A stretch of DNA of 35,743 bases from the NCBI GenBank assembly GCA_007988785.1, contig BJUU01000030.1:1-35743 (forward strand). Direction: 5' to 3'. The DNA comes from Agrococcus baldri (lineage in GTDB: Bacteria; Actinomycetota; Actinomycetes; Actinomycetales; Microbacteriaceae). The position numbers and the translations under genes were made by a program. The notes under the pieces are model-generated. The model saw only the letters and a list, made by a program, of their open reading frames with translations, was not told where the DNA came from and made no database searches. Every line of letters starts with the position of its first letter. Positions within the stretch are counted from its first letter, which is position 1. This document shows positions 25,653 through 34,345 of this stretch, piece by piece.

Positions 25653-26245
25653 GCTGACAGTCTCCGGTACAGGTCGTGCTTGCTGATGTATTGAACCACC
25701 CCGTCGGGCACGAGATACCAGACGGGATAGCCGGCGCGGACGCGCGCACGGCAATCGGTCGAGGATATCGCAAGTGCGGGGATCTCCAGCAGTGAGACGC
25801 GGTCCGGCGGATATCCCGCGATGTCGACGTGGTGGCCGGGCCGGGTCACCGCGACGAAGTGCGCGAGCCGCCACAGCTCGTCGACGTCCTTCCACTCCAC
25901 GATCGAGGTGAACGCATCCGCCCCCGTGATGAAGAACAGCTCTGCGTCGGGCCGGCGCTCGCGGATGTCGCGCAGCGTGTCGATCGTGTAGGTGGGGCCG
26001 TCGCGGTCGATGTCGACGCGGCTCACCTTGAAGCGCGGGTTCGAGGCGGTCGCGACGACCGTCATCAGGTAGCGATCCTCGCTGGGCGAGACGTCGCGCT
26101 TCTGGTACGGCTCACCGGTGGGGACGAAGACGACCTCGTCGAGGTCGAAGTGCTGCGCGACCTCGCTGGCGGCGACGAGGTGCCCGTGGTGGATCGGGTC
26201 GAACGTGCCGCCCATGATGCCCAGGCGCTGACGGCTCTCGGGCAC
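25649..26245 (-). CDS. nadD: Nicotinate-nucleotide adenylyltransferase
   Basis: 198 residues. It adenylates nicotinate mononucleotide in NAD synthesis. The nucleotidyltransferase motif [20 protein letters not shown] with its HxGH is at the N-terminus; the C-terminal [13 protein letters not shown] corresponds to the ISSTxIR motif with Cys in place of Ile. [10 protein letters not shown] and FFITGADAF are also typical. The start is GTG at 26245; an internal ATG before GGTFDP would remove the first strand. It follows the small membrane protein gene by 11 bp. Confidence 0.96.
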   Translation of the reverse strand: MPESRQRLGIMGGTFDPIHHGHLVAASEVAQHFDLDEVVFVPTGEPYQKRDVSPSEDRYLMTVVATASNPRFKVSRVDIDRDGPTYTIDTLRDIRERRPDAELFFITGADAFTSIVEWKDVDELWRLAHFVAVTRPGHHVDIAGYPPDRVSLLEIPALAISSTDCRARVRAGYPVWYLVPDGVVQYISKHDLYRRLSA

Positions 26246-26256
26246 GTCGGCGATGC

Positions 26257-26433
26257 TCAGGCGTTGCCGTGCACGTCGTGCCGCGTCGAGCGGTGCGCGA
26301 CGTCGCGGAACGAGCGCAGCACGACCGCCGAGATGATGAAGACTGCGGCGGTGATGCCTGCGGCGATGAAGGGGGCGAAGCCGGCACCGGCCGATTCGGC
26401 CTCGGCGGCGGTCGCGAGCACGAGCGGGTTCAT
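26257..26433 (-). CDS. Small single-helix membrane protein, 58 residues
   Basis: Starts [20 protein letters not shown], has one hydrophobic helix ([20 protein letters not shown]) and a basic tail ending HDVHGNA. It is preceded by a TAGGAT box 6 nt before ATG, identical over 16 nt to the proA start region. Position between proA and nadD is conserved in related actinobacteria as far as I recall. Function unknown. Confidence 0.75.
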   Translation of the reverse strand: MNPLVLATAAEAESAGAGFAPFIAAGITAAVFIISAVVLRSFRDVAHRSTRHDVHGNA

Positions 26434-26439
26434 GCCTCG

Positions 26440-26445
26440 ATCCTA
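26440..26445 (-). promoter_or_regulatory. -10 box of the 58-residue membrane protein gene
   Basis: On the minus strand TAGGAT is followed by CGAGGC and then ATG 26433. The plus-strand 16-mer CATGCCTCGATCCTAG recurs exactly at 27729-27744 in front of proA. Confidence 0.5.
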
Positions 26446-26468
26446 GCGCGATCGCGGGCTGGCACGGC

Positions 26469-27731
26469 TCAGGCGCGCACCTGGCCGCTGCCCCGCACGA
26501 TCCACTTCGTGCTCGTGAGCTCCGGCAGCCCCATGGGGCCGCGCGCGTGCGCCTTCTGGGTCGAGATGCCCACCTCGGCGCCGAAGCCGAACTCGCCGCC
26601 GTCGGTGAAGCGGGTGGATGCGTTGTGCATCACGACCGCGGAGTCCACCTCCGCGAGGAACCTGCCTGCCGCATCCGCGTCGTCCGTCACGATCGTGTCG
26701 GTGTGATGCGTGCCGTAGCGGTTGACGTGCTCGATCGCGGCATCGAGGTCGTCGACGACGCCGATCGCGACGTCCATCGAGAGGTGCTCGGTCGACCAGC
26801 CGGCGGCGCCGAGCGGCTCGGCGCCCTCGACGCCGGGCAGGGCGGCATCCGCGTGCACCGTGACGCCCGCCTCGCGCATGGCCGTCGCGATCGCCGGCAC
26901 CGCGGTCTCGGCCACCTCGCGGTGCACGAGCACGGTCTCGAGCGAGTTGCAGACGCTCGTGCGCTGCGTCTTCGCGTTGAGCAGGATCTCGAGCGCCATC
27001 GGCAGCTGCGCGGCGCGGTCGACGAAGGCGTGCACGACGCCCGCGCCCGTCTCGATGACCGGCACGGTCGACTCGGTGACGACGCGCTCGATGAGGGCGG
27101 CGCTGCCGCGCGGCACGAGCAGGTCGACGAGCCCACGGGCGGTCATCAGGCGGCCGGCGCCGTCGCGGCCGAAGCGGTCGATGGTCTGCACGGATGCGCG
27201 GGGCAGGCCGGCGGTCTCGATCGCGCGCTGCATGGCGTCGACGAGCACCGCGTTCGTGCGCTCTGCCGCGGAGCCGCCGCGCAGCACGACGGCGTTGCCG
27301 GAGCCGAGCGCGATGCAGGCCAGGTCGACCGTGACGTTGGGGCGCGCCTCGTAGATGACGCCGATGACGCCGAAGGGCACGCGCACCTCGGTGAGGTCGA
27401 GCCCGTTGGGCAGCGTGCGCCGGCGCAGCACCTCGCCGACCGGGTCGGGCAGCTCGGCCAGCGCCCGCGCGGCGTCGGCGAGCCCGGCGATGCGCGCTCG
27501 GTCGAGCAGCAGCCGGTCGAGCATGCCCTGGGCGAGGCCGTTCGCGCGGCCGCGCTCGAGGTCGTCGGCGTTGGCGGCCAGGATCGCGCCCGCCGCCTGC
27601 TCGATCGCCTCGGCGATCGCCAGGATGGCCGTGTGGCGCTGCTGCGCCGGTGCGACGCCGAGCGTGCGCGAGGCGCGCTTCGACTCGGTCAGGAGCGCCT
27701 CGAGGTCGTCGGTCGCACGGGTCTCAGCCAT
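26469..27731 (-). CDS. proA: Gamma-glutamyl phosphate reductase
   Basis: 420 residues, full length. It reduces glutamyl 5-phosphate to the semialdehyde in proline synthesis. The aldehyde dehydrogenase-like fold is clear: [40 protein letters not shown], the catalytic [17 protein letters not shown] with Cys261, and the C-terminal [20 protein letters not shown] and [10 protein letters not shown]. It lies 206 bp after proB and has its own leaderless-type promoter, so it need not depend on the obg-proB transcript. Confidence 0.97.
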   Translation of the reverse strand: MAETRATDDLEALLTESKRASRTLGVAPAQQRHTAILAIAEAIEQAAGAILAANADDLERGRANGLAQGMLDRLLLDRARIAGLADAARALAELPDPVGEVLRRRTLPNGLDLTEVRVPFGVIGVIYEARPNVTVDLACIALGSGNAVVLRGGSAAERTNAVLVDAMQRAIETAGLPRASVQTIDRFGRDGAGRLMTARGLVDLLVPRGSAALIERVVTESTVPVIETGAGVVHAFVDRAAQLPMALEILLNAKTQRTSVCNSLETVLVHREVAETAVPAIATAMREAGVTVHADAALPGVEGAEPLGAAGWSTEHLSMDVAIGVVDDLDAAIEHVNRYGTHHTDTIVTDDADAAGRFLAEVDSAVVMHNASTRFTDGGEFGFGAEVGISTQKAHARGPMGLPELTSTKWIVRGSGQVRA

Positions 27732-27737
27732 GCCTCG

Positions 27738-27743
27738 ATCCTA
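27738..27743 (-). promoter_or_regulatory. -10 box of proA (leaderless layout)
   Basis: TAGGAT lies 6 nt before ATG 27731 on the minus strand, with CGAGGC between. No separate ribosome site is visible other than the weak GAGG in that spacer. Confidence 0.5.
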
Positions 27744-27793
27744 GGAGGCGGCGGATGCGTCGAGCAGCGTCGCGGTCGCGTCGACTCCGCGGC

Positions 27794-27843
27794 GTCACCG
27801 GATGAGGATGGATTCAGAATCCGTCACGGGATGAGGAGGGATT
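27794..27843. repeat. Two 21-bp near-identical direct repeats, period 29, between proB and proA
   Basis: GTCACCGGATGAGGATGGAT (27794-27813) recurs as GTCACGGGATGAGGAGGGAT (27823-27842) with two differences, and both continue with T. A third, partly matching copy is inverted near 27863-27880 (CCTCTATCCGTGAC). GGATTC-A-GAATCC at 27810-27822 is a short palindrome. No gene is seen in 27744-27937. Confidence 0.6.
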
Positions 27844-27937
27844 GCCGATTTCGCTCCGTGCGTCCTCTATCCGTGACGCGCACCGCGCTCGGCGGTCCGG
27901 CGTCAGCGGTGCCGAGCTCCACGACCGGCAGCACCGC

Positions 27938-28723
27938 TCACCCCACGGGGTCGGGGTCGGGATTCGGCTCGAACTCGGTGCCGAGCCGCTCCCCCGCGAC
28001 CAGCCGCTCGAGCAGCGGCGTCGCGGTGACCGTGACGCGCACGCCGGCGTCGGCGGCGAGACGGGCCGCATCCACCTTCGTCATCGCGCCGCCGGAGCCG
28101 ATGTGCGAGCCGCTCGCGCCCAGGCGCACGCCGTCGAGCGGGTCGCCGTAGGGCACGGTGAGGATCGGCTCGGAGCCGGCCTCGTCCGGCGGCGCGGTGC
28201 GCAGCGCCTCGATGTCGCTCAGCAGGATGAGGCGGTCGGCGCCGACGAGCTTCGCCACCAGTGCCGCGAGCCGGTCGTTGTCGCCGAAGCGGATCTCGTG
28301 CGTCGCGACCGTGTCGTTCTCGTTGACGATCGGCAGCATGCGCAGCTCGAGCAGCCGCTCGAGCGCGTTGCGCGCGTTGACCCGGTGCGAGTCCATGTCC
28401 ATGTCGGATGCCGTGAGCAGGATCTGCGCGGCGATCACCTCGTGGCGCGACAGGCTGCGCTGGTAGCGGTTCATCAGCACGTTCTGGCCGACGGCGGCCG
28501 CCGCCTGCTGCATCGGCAGGTCGGCGGGGCGATCCTCGAGCCCGAGGAACGGCATGCCGGTCGAGATGGCGCCGGAGGAGACGAGGATGACGCGGCCGCT
28601 GCGGTGCAGGCTCGCGAGCCCGTCGACGAGCGGCTCGATCTGCGCGCGGCGCTCGCCCGAGATCGACGAGGAGCCGACCTTGATGACGATCAGCTCGCCG
28701 GCGCCGCGGTCGAGGCTCGTCAC
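27938..28723 (-). CDS. proB: Glutamate 5-kinase without PUA domain
   Basis: 261 residues, only the amino acid kinase domain; many ProB proteins are about 360-370 with a C-terminal PUA domain, which is absent here. The kinase signals are [42 protein letters not shown] and [19 protein letters not shown]. It phosphorylates glutamate for proline synthesis. The GTG start overlaps the obg stop as GTGA, so the two are translated together. The protein ends in an Asp/Pro-rich tail ([12 protein letters not shown]). Confidence 0.94.
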   Translation of the reverse strand: MTSLDRGAGELIVIKVGSSSISGERRAQIEPLVDGLASLHRSGRVILVSSGAISTGMPFLGLEDRPADLPMQQAAAAVGQNVLMNRYQRSLSRHEVIAAQILLTASDMDMDSHRVNARNALERLLELRMLPIVNENDTVATHEIRFGDNDRLAALVAKLVGADRLILLSDIEALRTAPPDEAGSEPILTVPYGDPLDGVRLGASGSHIGSGGAMTKVDAARLAADAGVRVTVTATPLLERLVAGERLGTEFEPNPDPDPVG

Positions 28724-30249
28724 GCGTCCTCGTCCCAGCGCTCGACCTCGACGCCCTCGTCCTCCGTCCAGCGCGCGTCGCGCTCCTGCACGAGCCCGTC
28801 GCGGGCCGCCTGCTTGGCGTCCATGCGGCGGTGGTACTCCTCGCGGCGCTCCTGCGTCGTGCGGCGGTCGTTGCGGTCGAGGCGCGGATCGGTGCCGCGG
28901 TTGCCGACCAGCTCGGCGGCGGAGGCGATGGTCGGCTCCCAGTCGAAGACGATGCCGGCGCCCGGACCGATCACGACGGTCGCGCCAGCGATCGCGCCCG
29001 CCTTGAGCAGCGCATCCTCGGTGCCGAGCTTCGCGAGCCGGTCGGCGAGGTAGCCGACGGCCTCGTCGTTGCGGAAGTCGGTCTGCTGCACCCAGCGCTC
29101 GGGCTTCGCGCCCAGGATGCGGTAGATCGGCCCCTCGTGCGAGCCCTCGACCTTGACGGTGAAGCCGGCGTCGTCGATGGCCTTGGGCCGCAGCACGAGC
29201 GACACGGGCTCTGGCTCTGCCGCCTTCGCCTCGCGGTCGGCGTCGACGATCTCGGCGAGCGCGAAGGAGAGCTCGCGCAGGCCCTTGTGGGCGACGGTCG
29301 AGATCTCGAAGACGCGGAAGCCCATCGCCTCGATGTCGTCGCGCACGAAGGCGGCGAGCTCGGCGGCCTCGGGCACGTCGATCTTGTTCAGGGCGACCAG
29401 CTGCTGGCGCTCGAGCAGCGGCGTCTGCCCCTCGGGCACGGGGTAGGCCTCGAGCTCGCGCAGGATGACCTGCAGGTCGCTGACCGGGTCGCGGCCGGGC
29501 TCGAGCGTCGCGCAGTCGAGCACGTGCAGCAGCGCCGAGCAGCGCTCGACGTGGCGCAGGAACTCGAGGCCGAGGCCCTTGCCCTCGCTCGCGCCCTCGA
29601 TGAGGCCCGGCACGTCGGCGATCGTGTACCGCGACTGGCCCGACTCGACGACGCCCAGGTTGGGGTGCAGCGTCGTGAAGGGGTAGTCGGCGATCTTCGG
29701 CCGCGCCGCGCTCATGGCCGCGACGAGGCTCGACTTGCCGGCGCTCGGGTAGCCCACGAGGGCGACGTCGGCGACGGTCTTGAGCTCGAGCGTGACGTCG
29801 GCCTCGACGCCGGGGGTGCCGAGCAGCGCGAAGCCGGGCGCCTTGCGCTTGTTGTTCGCCAGCGCGGCGTTGCCGAGGCCGCCCTGGCCCCCTGCCGCGA
29901 CCACGAGCCGCATGCCCGCCTGCGTGAGATCCGCGAGCTGCTCGCCCGACGCATCCGACACCACCGTGCCGACCGGCACGGGCAGCTCGAGGTCGCCGCC
30001 CGTCGTGCCCGCGCGGTGGTCGCCCATGCCCGGCTGGCCGTTCTCGCTCACGCGGTGGGGTGCGCGGTGGTAGCCGAGCAGCGTCGTCACCTGCGGGTCG
30101 GCGACCAGCACGATGTCGCCGCCGTCGCCGCCGTTGCCGCCGTCGGGGCCGGCGAGCGGCTTGAACTTCTCGCGCTTGACGGAGACGCAGCCGTGGCCGC
30201 CGTTCCCGGCACGCAGGTGCAGCGTGACCTGATCGACGAAGGTCGCCAT
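28720..30249 (-). CDS. obg: GTPase Obg
   Basis: 509 residues: glycine-rich Obg fold (about 1-158, with [20 protein letters not shown]), the G domain with G1 GYPSAGKSS at 166-174, G3 DVPG at 212-215 and G4 NKID at 288-291, and the OCT domain (about 350-430). A charged C-terminal extension rich in Arg, Asp and Glu follows. It acts in late assembly of the large ribosomal subunit and stress control, in keeping with its place behind rplU and rpmA. ATG 30249 has GAGGAGA upstream. Confidence 0.97.
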   Translation of the reverse strand: MATFVDQVTLHLRAGNGGHGCVSVKREKFKPLAGPDGGNGGDGGDIVLVADPQVTTLLGYHRAPHRVSENGQPGMGDHRAGTTGGDLELPVPVGTVVSDASGEQLADLTQAGMRLVVAAGGQGGLGNAALANNKRKAPGFALLGTPGVEADVTLELKTVADVALVGYPSAGKSSLVAAMSAARPKIADYPFTTLHPNLGVVESGQSRYTIADVPGLIEGASEGKGLGLEFLRHVERCSALLHVLDCATLEPGRDPVSDLQVILRELEAYPVPEGQTPLLERQQLVALNKIDVPEAAELAAFVRDDIEAMGFRVFEISTVAHKGLRELSFALAEIVDADREAKAAEPEPVSLVLRPKAIDDAGFTVKVEGSHEGPIYRILGAKPERWVQQTDFRNDEAVGYLADRLAKLGTEDALLKAGAIAGATVVIGPGAGIVFDWEPTIASAAELVGNRGTDPRLDRNDRRTTQERREEYHRRMDAKQAARDGLVQERDARWTEDEGVEVERWDEDA

Positions 30250-30271
30250 GGTGTGTCTCCTCTAGATGCGA

Positions 30272-30301
30272 GAACGGGGCGAGCCGAAGCCCGCCCCGTT
30301 C
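30272..30301 (-). terminator. Hairpin between rpmA and obg
   Basis: GAACGGGGCG (30272-30281) pairs perfectly with CGCCCCGTTC (30292-30301) around a 10-nt loop. There is no U run in the minus-strand transcript. It may weaken read-through from the highly expressed ribosomal genes into obg. Confidence 0.55.
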
Positions 30302-30330
30302 ATCGGAATGTCAGTGTGCGCGTGCGCAGC

Positions 30331-30588
30331 TCACTCAGCCGCTGCGACGATGTTGACGACCTTGCGGCCGCCCTTCGCGCCGAACTCGACAGCGCCGGCC
30401 TCGAGGGCGAACAGCGTGTCGTCGCCGCCGCGGCCGACGCCCGCGCCGGGGTGGAAGTGGGTGCCGCGCTGGCGGACGATGATCTCGCCGGCCTTCACGA
30501 CCTGGCCGCCGAAGCGCTTCACGCCGAGGCGCTGAGCGTTCGAGTCACGGCCGTTGCGGGTGGACGATGCGCCCTTCTTGTGTGCCAT
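30331..30588 (-). CDS. rpmA: 50S ribosomal protein L27
   Basis: 85 residues, starting [20 protein letters not shown] with no processed N-terminal extension, then [20 protein letters not shown] and [20 protein letters not shown]. The N-terminal tail reaches the peptidyl transferase centre. It follows rplU by 13 bp and ends in VNIVAAAE. Confidence 0.98.
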   Translation of the reverse strand: MAHKKGASSTRNGRDSNAQRLGVKRFGGQVVKAGEIIVRQRGTHFHPGAGVGRGGDDTLFALEAGAVEFGAKGGRKVVNIVAAAE

Positions 30589-30601
30589 CTCTGCGAGCCC
30601 C

Positions 30602-30910
30602 TTACTTGATGCCGGTGATCTTCAGGCGCGTGAGCTCTGAGCGGTGGCCCATGCGGCGCTTGTAGCCGGTCTTGTTGCGGTAGTGCTGGATGCGGATCTT
30701 CGGGCCGCGCAGGTCGGTCACGACCTCTGCCGTCACCTTGACCTTGGCGAGGTCAGCAACGTCCGACGTCACCTTGTCGCCGTCGACGAGCAGCACGGGG
30801 GCCAGCTCGACGTTGCCGTTGTCGTCACCGGCGATGCGGTCGACGACGAGAACGGTACCGACCTCGACCTTCTCCTGCCGGCCGCCGGCGCGCACGATTG
30901 CGTACACCAC
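30602..30910 (-). CDS. rplU: 50S ribosomal protein L21
   Basis: 102 residues from GTG 30910, beginning [20 protein letters not shown], with [20 protein letters not shown] near the end, all diagnostic of L21. First gene of the rplU-rpmA-obg group, about 80 nt after a well-formed promoter; that leader contains the small hairpin TCCCGG/CCGGGA near 30940-30956. Confidence 0.98.
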   Translation of the reverse strand: MVYAIVRAGGRQEKVEVGTVLVVDRIAGDDNGNVELAPVLLVDGDKVTSDVADLAKVKVTAEVVTDLRGPKIRIQHYRNKTGYKRRMGHRSELTRLKITGIK

Positions 30911-30997
30911 GTTGGATCCTCACTGTTGGAACGACTCCCGGCCGAACCGGGACGAAGCTTGCGGCGCGCGCGATAGTGCGACTTGCGCCAGCGAACA

Positions 30998-31027
30998 ACG
31001 ATACAGGCAATCGTCGTTCCCGGTCAA
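30998..31027 (-). promoter_or_regulatory. Promoter of rplU-rpmA
   Basis: On the minus strand TTGACC (31022-31027) and TATCGT (30998-31003) are spaced by 18 bp. This is the best-matched sigma-70 promoter in the window, as expected for ribosomal protein genes. Confidence 0.65.
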
Positions 31028-31052
31028 CACGAGCGCGCCGCGCGTCGCGCAC

Positions 31053-31058
31053 TAGATT
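31053..31058 (+). promoter_or_regulatory. -10 box of the DUF4031 gene (leaderless layout)
   Basis: TAGATT is followed by 6 nt and ATG 31065, the same hexamer as at the Lrp-type regulator gene. It is divergent from the rplU promoter, 26 bp away. Confidence 0.5.
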
Positions 31059-31064
31059 GACCGG

Positions 31065-31334
31065 ATGGCGATCCTCGTCGACGACCCGCTCTGGCCGGCC
31101 CATGATCGCATGTGGGCGCACCTGGTGAGCGACGCGAGCCTCGACGAGCTGCACGCCTTCGCCCGTCGGGCGGGGCTGCCGGAGCGCGGCTTCGACCACG
31201 ACCACTACGACGTGCCCGCCGAGCGCATCGGCGCGCTCGTGGCGATGGGCGCAGAGCACGTGAGCCCGAAGGAGCTCGTGCGGCGCCTCATCGCGAGCGG
31301 CCTGCGCGTGAAGGAGCGCGACCGCCGCGACTGA
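31065..31334 (+). CDS. DUF4031 domain protein
   Basis: 89 residues: AILVDDPLWPAHDRMWAHLV, then HAFARRAGLPERGFDHDHYD and VPAERIGALVAMGAEHVSPK. This is the complete DUF4031 pattern with its conserved His, Trp and Asp positions (LVDxPxWPAHxRxWxHLxSD). Function of the family is unknown. The start is predicted to be leaderless. The stop codon sits in the loop of a terminator hairpin shared with the convergent rne gene. Confidence 0.88.
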   Translation: MAILVDDPLWPAHDRMWAHLVSDASLDELHAFARRAGLPERGFDHDHYDVPAERIGALVAMGAEHVSPKELVRRLIASGLRVKERDRRD

Positions 31335-31350
31335 GGCGCGGCGGTCGCGC
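31316..31350. terminator. Bidirectional terminator between DUF4031 gene and rne
   Basis: GCGCGACCGCCGCG (31316-31329) and CGCGGCGGTCGCGC (31337-31350) form a perfect 14-bp stem with a 7-nt loop that contains the TGA stop of the DUF4031 gene (31332-31334). The left arm is coding sequence. No T tract follows. Confidence 0.7.
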
Positions 31351-31385
31351 CAGATCTCGATGCGGCCGCTGCGCGACCTCCTCGA

Positions 31386-34154
31386 TCAGCGCTCGGTGTC
31401 GGGCTTGGCGGTGATGACGCCCGAGGAGGCGCGGCGCGAGCGGCGCGCGGCCTTGCCGGTGCCGGGCGCGGGCGCGGCGAGCGCGTCGAGCGCGCTGCCG
31501 AGCAGCCCGTCGAGGTCGTTCTCGCTCGCCTTCTGGGCCGGCTGCTCGTGCGCCGGCTCGACCGGGATGTCGAGGATCGTCACGACCGGCTCGGCCGCCA
31601 CCTGCTCGACCGCCTGCTTCGAGGGCTCGACGATGCCGGAGACCGGCTGCTGCTCCTGCGAGCGGTCGCGGCCGCGGCGATTCTGGCGCGACGAGCGGTC
31701 GCGGTTCGACGACTGCTCGCGCTCCTGACGCTCGCGGCCGGGCTGCTCACCGGCCTGCTCGGTCTGCGGCTGCTCGCCGGCCTGCTCGCTCTGCGGCTGG
31801 CCGGCCTGCGCCGACTCCCCCGCCGGCTGCTCGCCGTGCTCGCCCTCGGGGTGCTTGCCCTTGGCGGCCTGGGCGACCTGCGACAGGCCCTTGCGCATGT
31901 CGTCGGTGATGGCATGCGTGCCGCCGCCGTTGCCCTGCTGGTGCTGGTGGTGCTGCTGGTGCTGCTGCTGGTCGTTCTGCTTGCCGCCGCGGCCGCGACG
32001 GCGACCGCCGCCGCCGTTGCCGCCGCCCTCGGGCTGGCGCTGCGACTTCGAGACCGGCTCGTGGTGCACGATGATGCCGCGACCGGCGCACACCTCGCAG
32101 GGCTCGGAGTACGACTCCAGCAGCCCCAGTCCGAGCTTCTTGCGGGTCATCTGCACCAGGCCGAGGCTCGTGACCTCTGCCACCTGGTGCTTCGTGCGGT
32201 CGCGCGAGAGGCACTCGATGAGGCGGCGCTGCACGAGGTCGCGGTTCGACTCGAGCACCATGTCGATGAAGTCGATCACGATGATGCCGCCGATGTCGCG
32301 CAGCCGCAGCTGGCGCACGATCTCCTCCGCGGCCTCCAGGTTGTTCTTGGTGACGGTCTCCTCGAGGTTGCCGCCGGCGCCGACGAAACGGCCGGTGTTG
32401 ACGTCGACGACCGTCATCGCCTCGGTGCGGTCGATCACGAGCGAGCCGCCGGAGGGCAGCCACACCTTGCGGTCGAGCGCCTTGTCGATCTGCTCGGAGA
32501 TGCGGAAGTGCGAGAAGGGGTCGTCGGTGCCCTCGTAGGCCTCGACGCGGTCGAGCAGATCGGGCGCGATGGCCTCGAGGTACTCGCGGATCGTCTCGAG
32601 CGCCTCCGAGCCCTGGATGACGAGCTTGCCGAAGTCCTCGTTGAAGACGTCGCGCACGATCTTCACCAGCAGGTCGGGCTCGGCGTGCAGCCGCTGCGGG
32701 GCGCTGCCCGACGTGCGCTGCTGCTGGATGCGCTCCCACTGGCGCGTGAGCCGCTCGACGTCGTTCGTCAGCTGCTCCTCGGTGGCGCCCTCCGCGGCGG
32801 TGCGCACGATGACGCCGACGCCCTCGGGCAGCACCTGCTTGAGGATCTTCTTCAGGCGCGCGCGCTCGGTGTCGGGCAGCTTGCGCGAGATGCCGTTCAT
32901 CGAGCCGCCGGGGACCGAGACCAGGTAGCGGCCGGGCAGCGAGATCTGGCTCGTCAGCCGGGCGCCCTTGTGGCCCACCGGATCCTTCGTCACCTGCACG
33001 AGCACGGTGTCGCCGGGCTTGAGCGCGAGCTCGATCTTGCGCGGCTGGCCCTCGAGCTCCGCGGCGTCCCAGTCGACCTCGCCCGAGTAGAGCACGGCGT
33101 TGCGGCCGCGGCCGATGTCGACGAAGGCGGCCTCCATGCTCGGCAGCACGTTCTGCACGCGGCCGAGGTAGACGTTGCCGATCAGGCTCGACTCGGAGGC
33201 CTTCGCGACGTAGTGCTCGACGAGCACGCCGTCCTCGAGCACGGCGAGCTGCACGCGGTCGTGCTTCGAGCGCACGATCATCTGGCGCTCGACGGCCTCG
33301 CGGCGGGCGAGGAACTCGGTCTCGGTCACGACGGTGCGGCGGCGGCCGGCGTCGCGGCCCTCGCGGCGGCGCTGGCGCTTGGCCTCGAGCCGCGTCGAGC
33401 CCTTGACCTTCTGCGGCTCGGTGATGAGCGGCTTCTCGTCGTCGCCCTCGGAGCGGCGCGAGCGTCGGTTGCGGCGCGAGGAGCGGCGGCCGCGCTGCGG
33501 CTCGTCGTCGAAGTCATCGTCGTCCTCGTCCTCGTCGTCGCGCGCGGCGGGCAGCGCGGGCAGCGCCTCGAGGTCGGGTGCGTGGAACAGCAGCCCGAAC
33601 GGGCCCTCCGGCAGGGCGGGCAGCACCCTGGCCGCGGCCAGCGGGTCGTCGGAGCCGGCATCGCTGCCCTCGGCCGCGCCTGCGGCGTCGGCGGATGCGT
33701 CGCCCGCGGCCGCGTCTGCGGCCGGGGTCGCGGGGTTCCCGAGTCCGGGCTCGTGACCGGGCTCCTGCTCGGCGGGCGCGGCCTGCTCGGCGGGCGCGGC
33801 CTGCTCGGCGGGCTCCTGCTCCGCGGGCACGGCGTGGTCTGCCGCCTCCGCCGCAGTGTCGTCCGTGGCCTCCGCGGTGGGCTCGTCCGCGGCCTCCGCG
33901 GTGGGCTCCACCTGCGGTGCGGCGGCGGCCGCCTCGGCGCCGTCCGCCGACTCGTCTGCGTCGGCCGACGCATCCGCCGCCTCGGTCTCGGGTGCGGCCG
34001 CCTGCTTCTTGCGAGTGGCGACGCGCTTGCGCTTGGGCTTCTCAGCGGGCGCCTGCTCGGCCGCCGCAGCGGTCGTGATCTCGGTCTCGGTCGCCGCGGT
34101 CGGTGCCTGCGGTTCGCTGCCCGTCTCGGGGCTGTTCTCGGTGTAGTCGGCCAT
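31386..34154 (-). CDS. rne: Ribonuclease E/G with long disordered termini
   Basis: 922 residues. Endoribonuclease for mRNA decay and rRNA/tRNA processing. The N-terminal 280 residues are disordered: Ala/Glu/Pro repeats (AEQAAPAEQAAPAEQEP), then an acidic run DDEDEDDDDFDD beside Arg-rich SRRNRRSRR. The catalytic core begins near 288: S1 domain (about 315-400), DVNTGRF with Asp584 and DFIDM with Asp628 (the Mg2+ ligands), and the Zn-link CEVC (Cys686, Cys689). A C-terminal tail has Gly/Arg and Gln/His-rich stretches and EQAGEQP repeats. Core flanked by tails at both ends is the actinobacterial form; acting as membrane or degradosome scaffold is inference. Confidence 0.95.
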   Translation of the reverse strand: MADYTENSPETGSEPQAPTAATETEITTAAAAEQAPAEKPKRKRVATRKKQAAAPETEAADASADADESADGAEAAAAAPQVEPTAEAADEPTAEATDDTAAEAADHAVPAEQEPAEQAAPAEQAAPAEQEPGHEPGLGNPATPAADAAAGDASADAAGAAEGSDAGSDDPLAAARVLPALPEGPFGLLFHAPDLEALPALPAARDDEDEDDDDFDDEPQRGRRSSRRNRRSRRSEGDDEKPLITEPQKVKGSTRLEAKRQRRREGRDAGRRRTVVTETEFLARREAVERQMIVRSKHDRVQLAVLEDGVLVEHYVAKASESSLIGNVYLGRVQNVLPSMEAAFVDIGRGRNAVLYSGEVDWDAAELEGQPRKIELALKPGDTVLVQVTKDPVGHKGARLTSQISLPGRYLVSVPGGSMNGISRKLPDTERARLKKILKQVLPEGVGVIVRTAAEGATEEQLTNDVERLTRQWERIQQQRTSGSAPQRLHAEPDLLVKIVRDVFNEDFGKLVIQGSEALETIREYLEAIAPDLLDRVEAYEGTDDPFSHFRISEQIDKALDRKVWLPSGGSLVIDRTEAMTVVDVNTGRFVGAGGNLEETVTKNNLEAAEEIVRQLRLRDIGGIIVIDFIDMVLESNRDLVQRRLIECLSRDRTKHQVAEVTSLGLVQMTRKKLGLGLLESYSEPCEVCAGRGIIVHHEPVSKSQRQPEGGGNGGGGRRRGRGGKQNDQQQHQQHHQHQQGNGGGTHAITDDMRKGLSQVAQAAKGKHPEGEHGEQPAGESAQAGQPQSEQAGEQPQTEQAGEQPGRERQEREQSSNRDRSSRQNRRGRDRSQEQQPVSGIVEPSKQAVEQVAAEPVVTILDIPVEPAHEQPAQKASENDLDGLLGSALDALAAPAPGTGKAARRSRRASSGVITAKPDTER

Positions 34155-34345
34155 CGCTTGCGTGCTCCTGTCGCGACCGGCGCGCCGGTCGACATCTCGC
34201 TCGCTGCCCGGGGCACGCCCCGGCGCGAATCCTTCACTCTCGCCCCCTTGCGGGGACGGCCCGGGCGGTCAGCCCACCCGGAGAAACTTGTGCGTGCGCC
34301 CGTCGGGCGCGCTGCGGGGAAGTCTACCGCACGCGCGCGATCCGG
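34155..34345 (-). promoter_or_regulatory. Hairpin-rich leader of rne and 3' region of leuE
   Basis: About 190 bp without a gene. It holds the 18-bp palindrome CGACCGGCGCGCCGGTCG (34174-34191), a CCGGGGC/GCCCCGG pair (34208-34223), and GCGCC/GGCGC around CGTCG (34296-34310), the last of which may end leuE transcription. The rest is presumably the 5' leader of rne. No clear promoter hexamers were identified. Confidence 0.4.

Noticed and set aside
31570-34140. Possible CRISPR or tandem array suggested by repeated text in rne
   Set aside because: The repeats are in-frame EQAGEQP and AEQAAP peptide repeats in disordered tails, with no spacers.
34175-34190. Palindrome GACCGGCGCGCCGGTC as a phage attachment or restriction-linked site
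   Set aside because: Contains an AscI-like GGCGCGCC core by composition only; nothing mobile is nearby, so it is treated as leader structure of rne.
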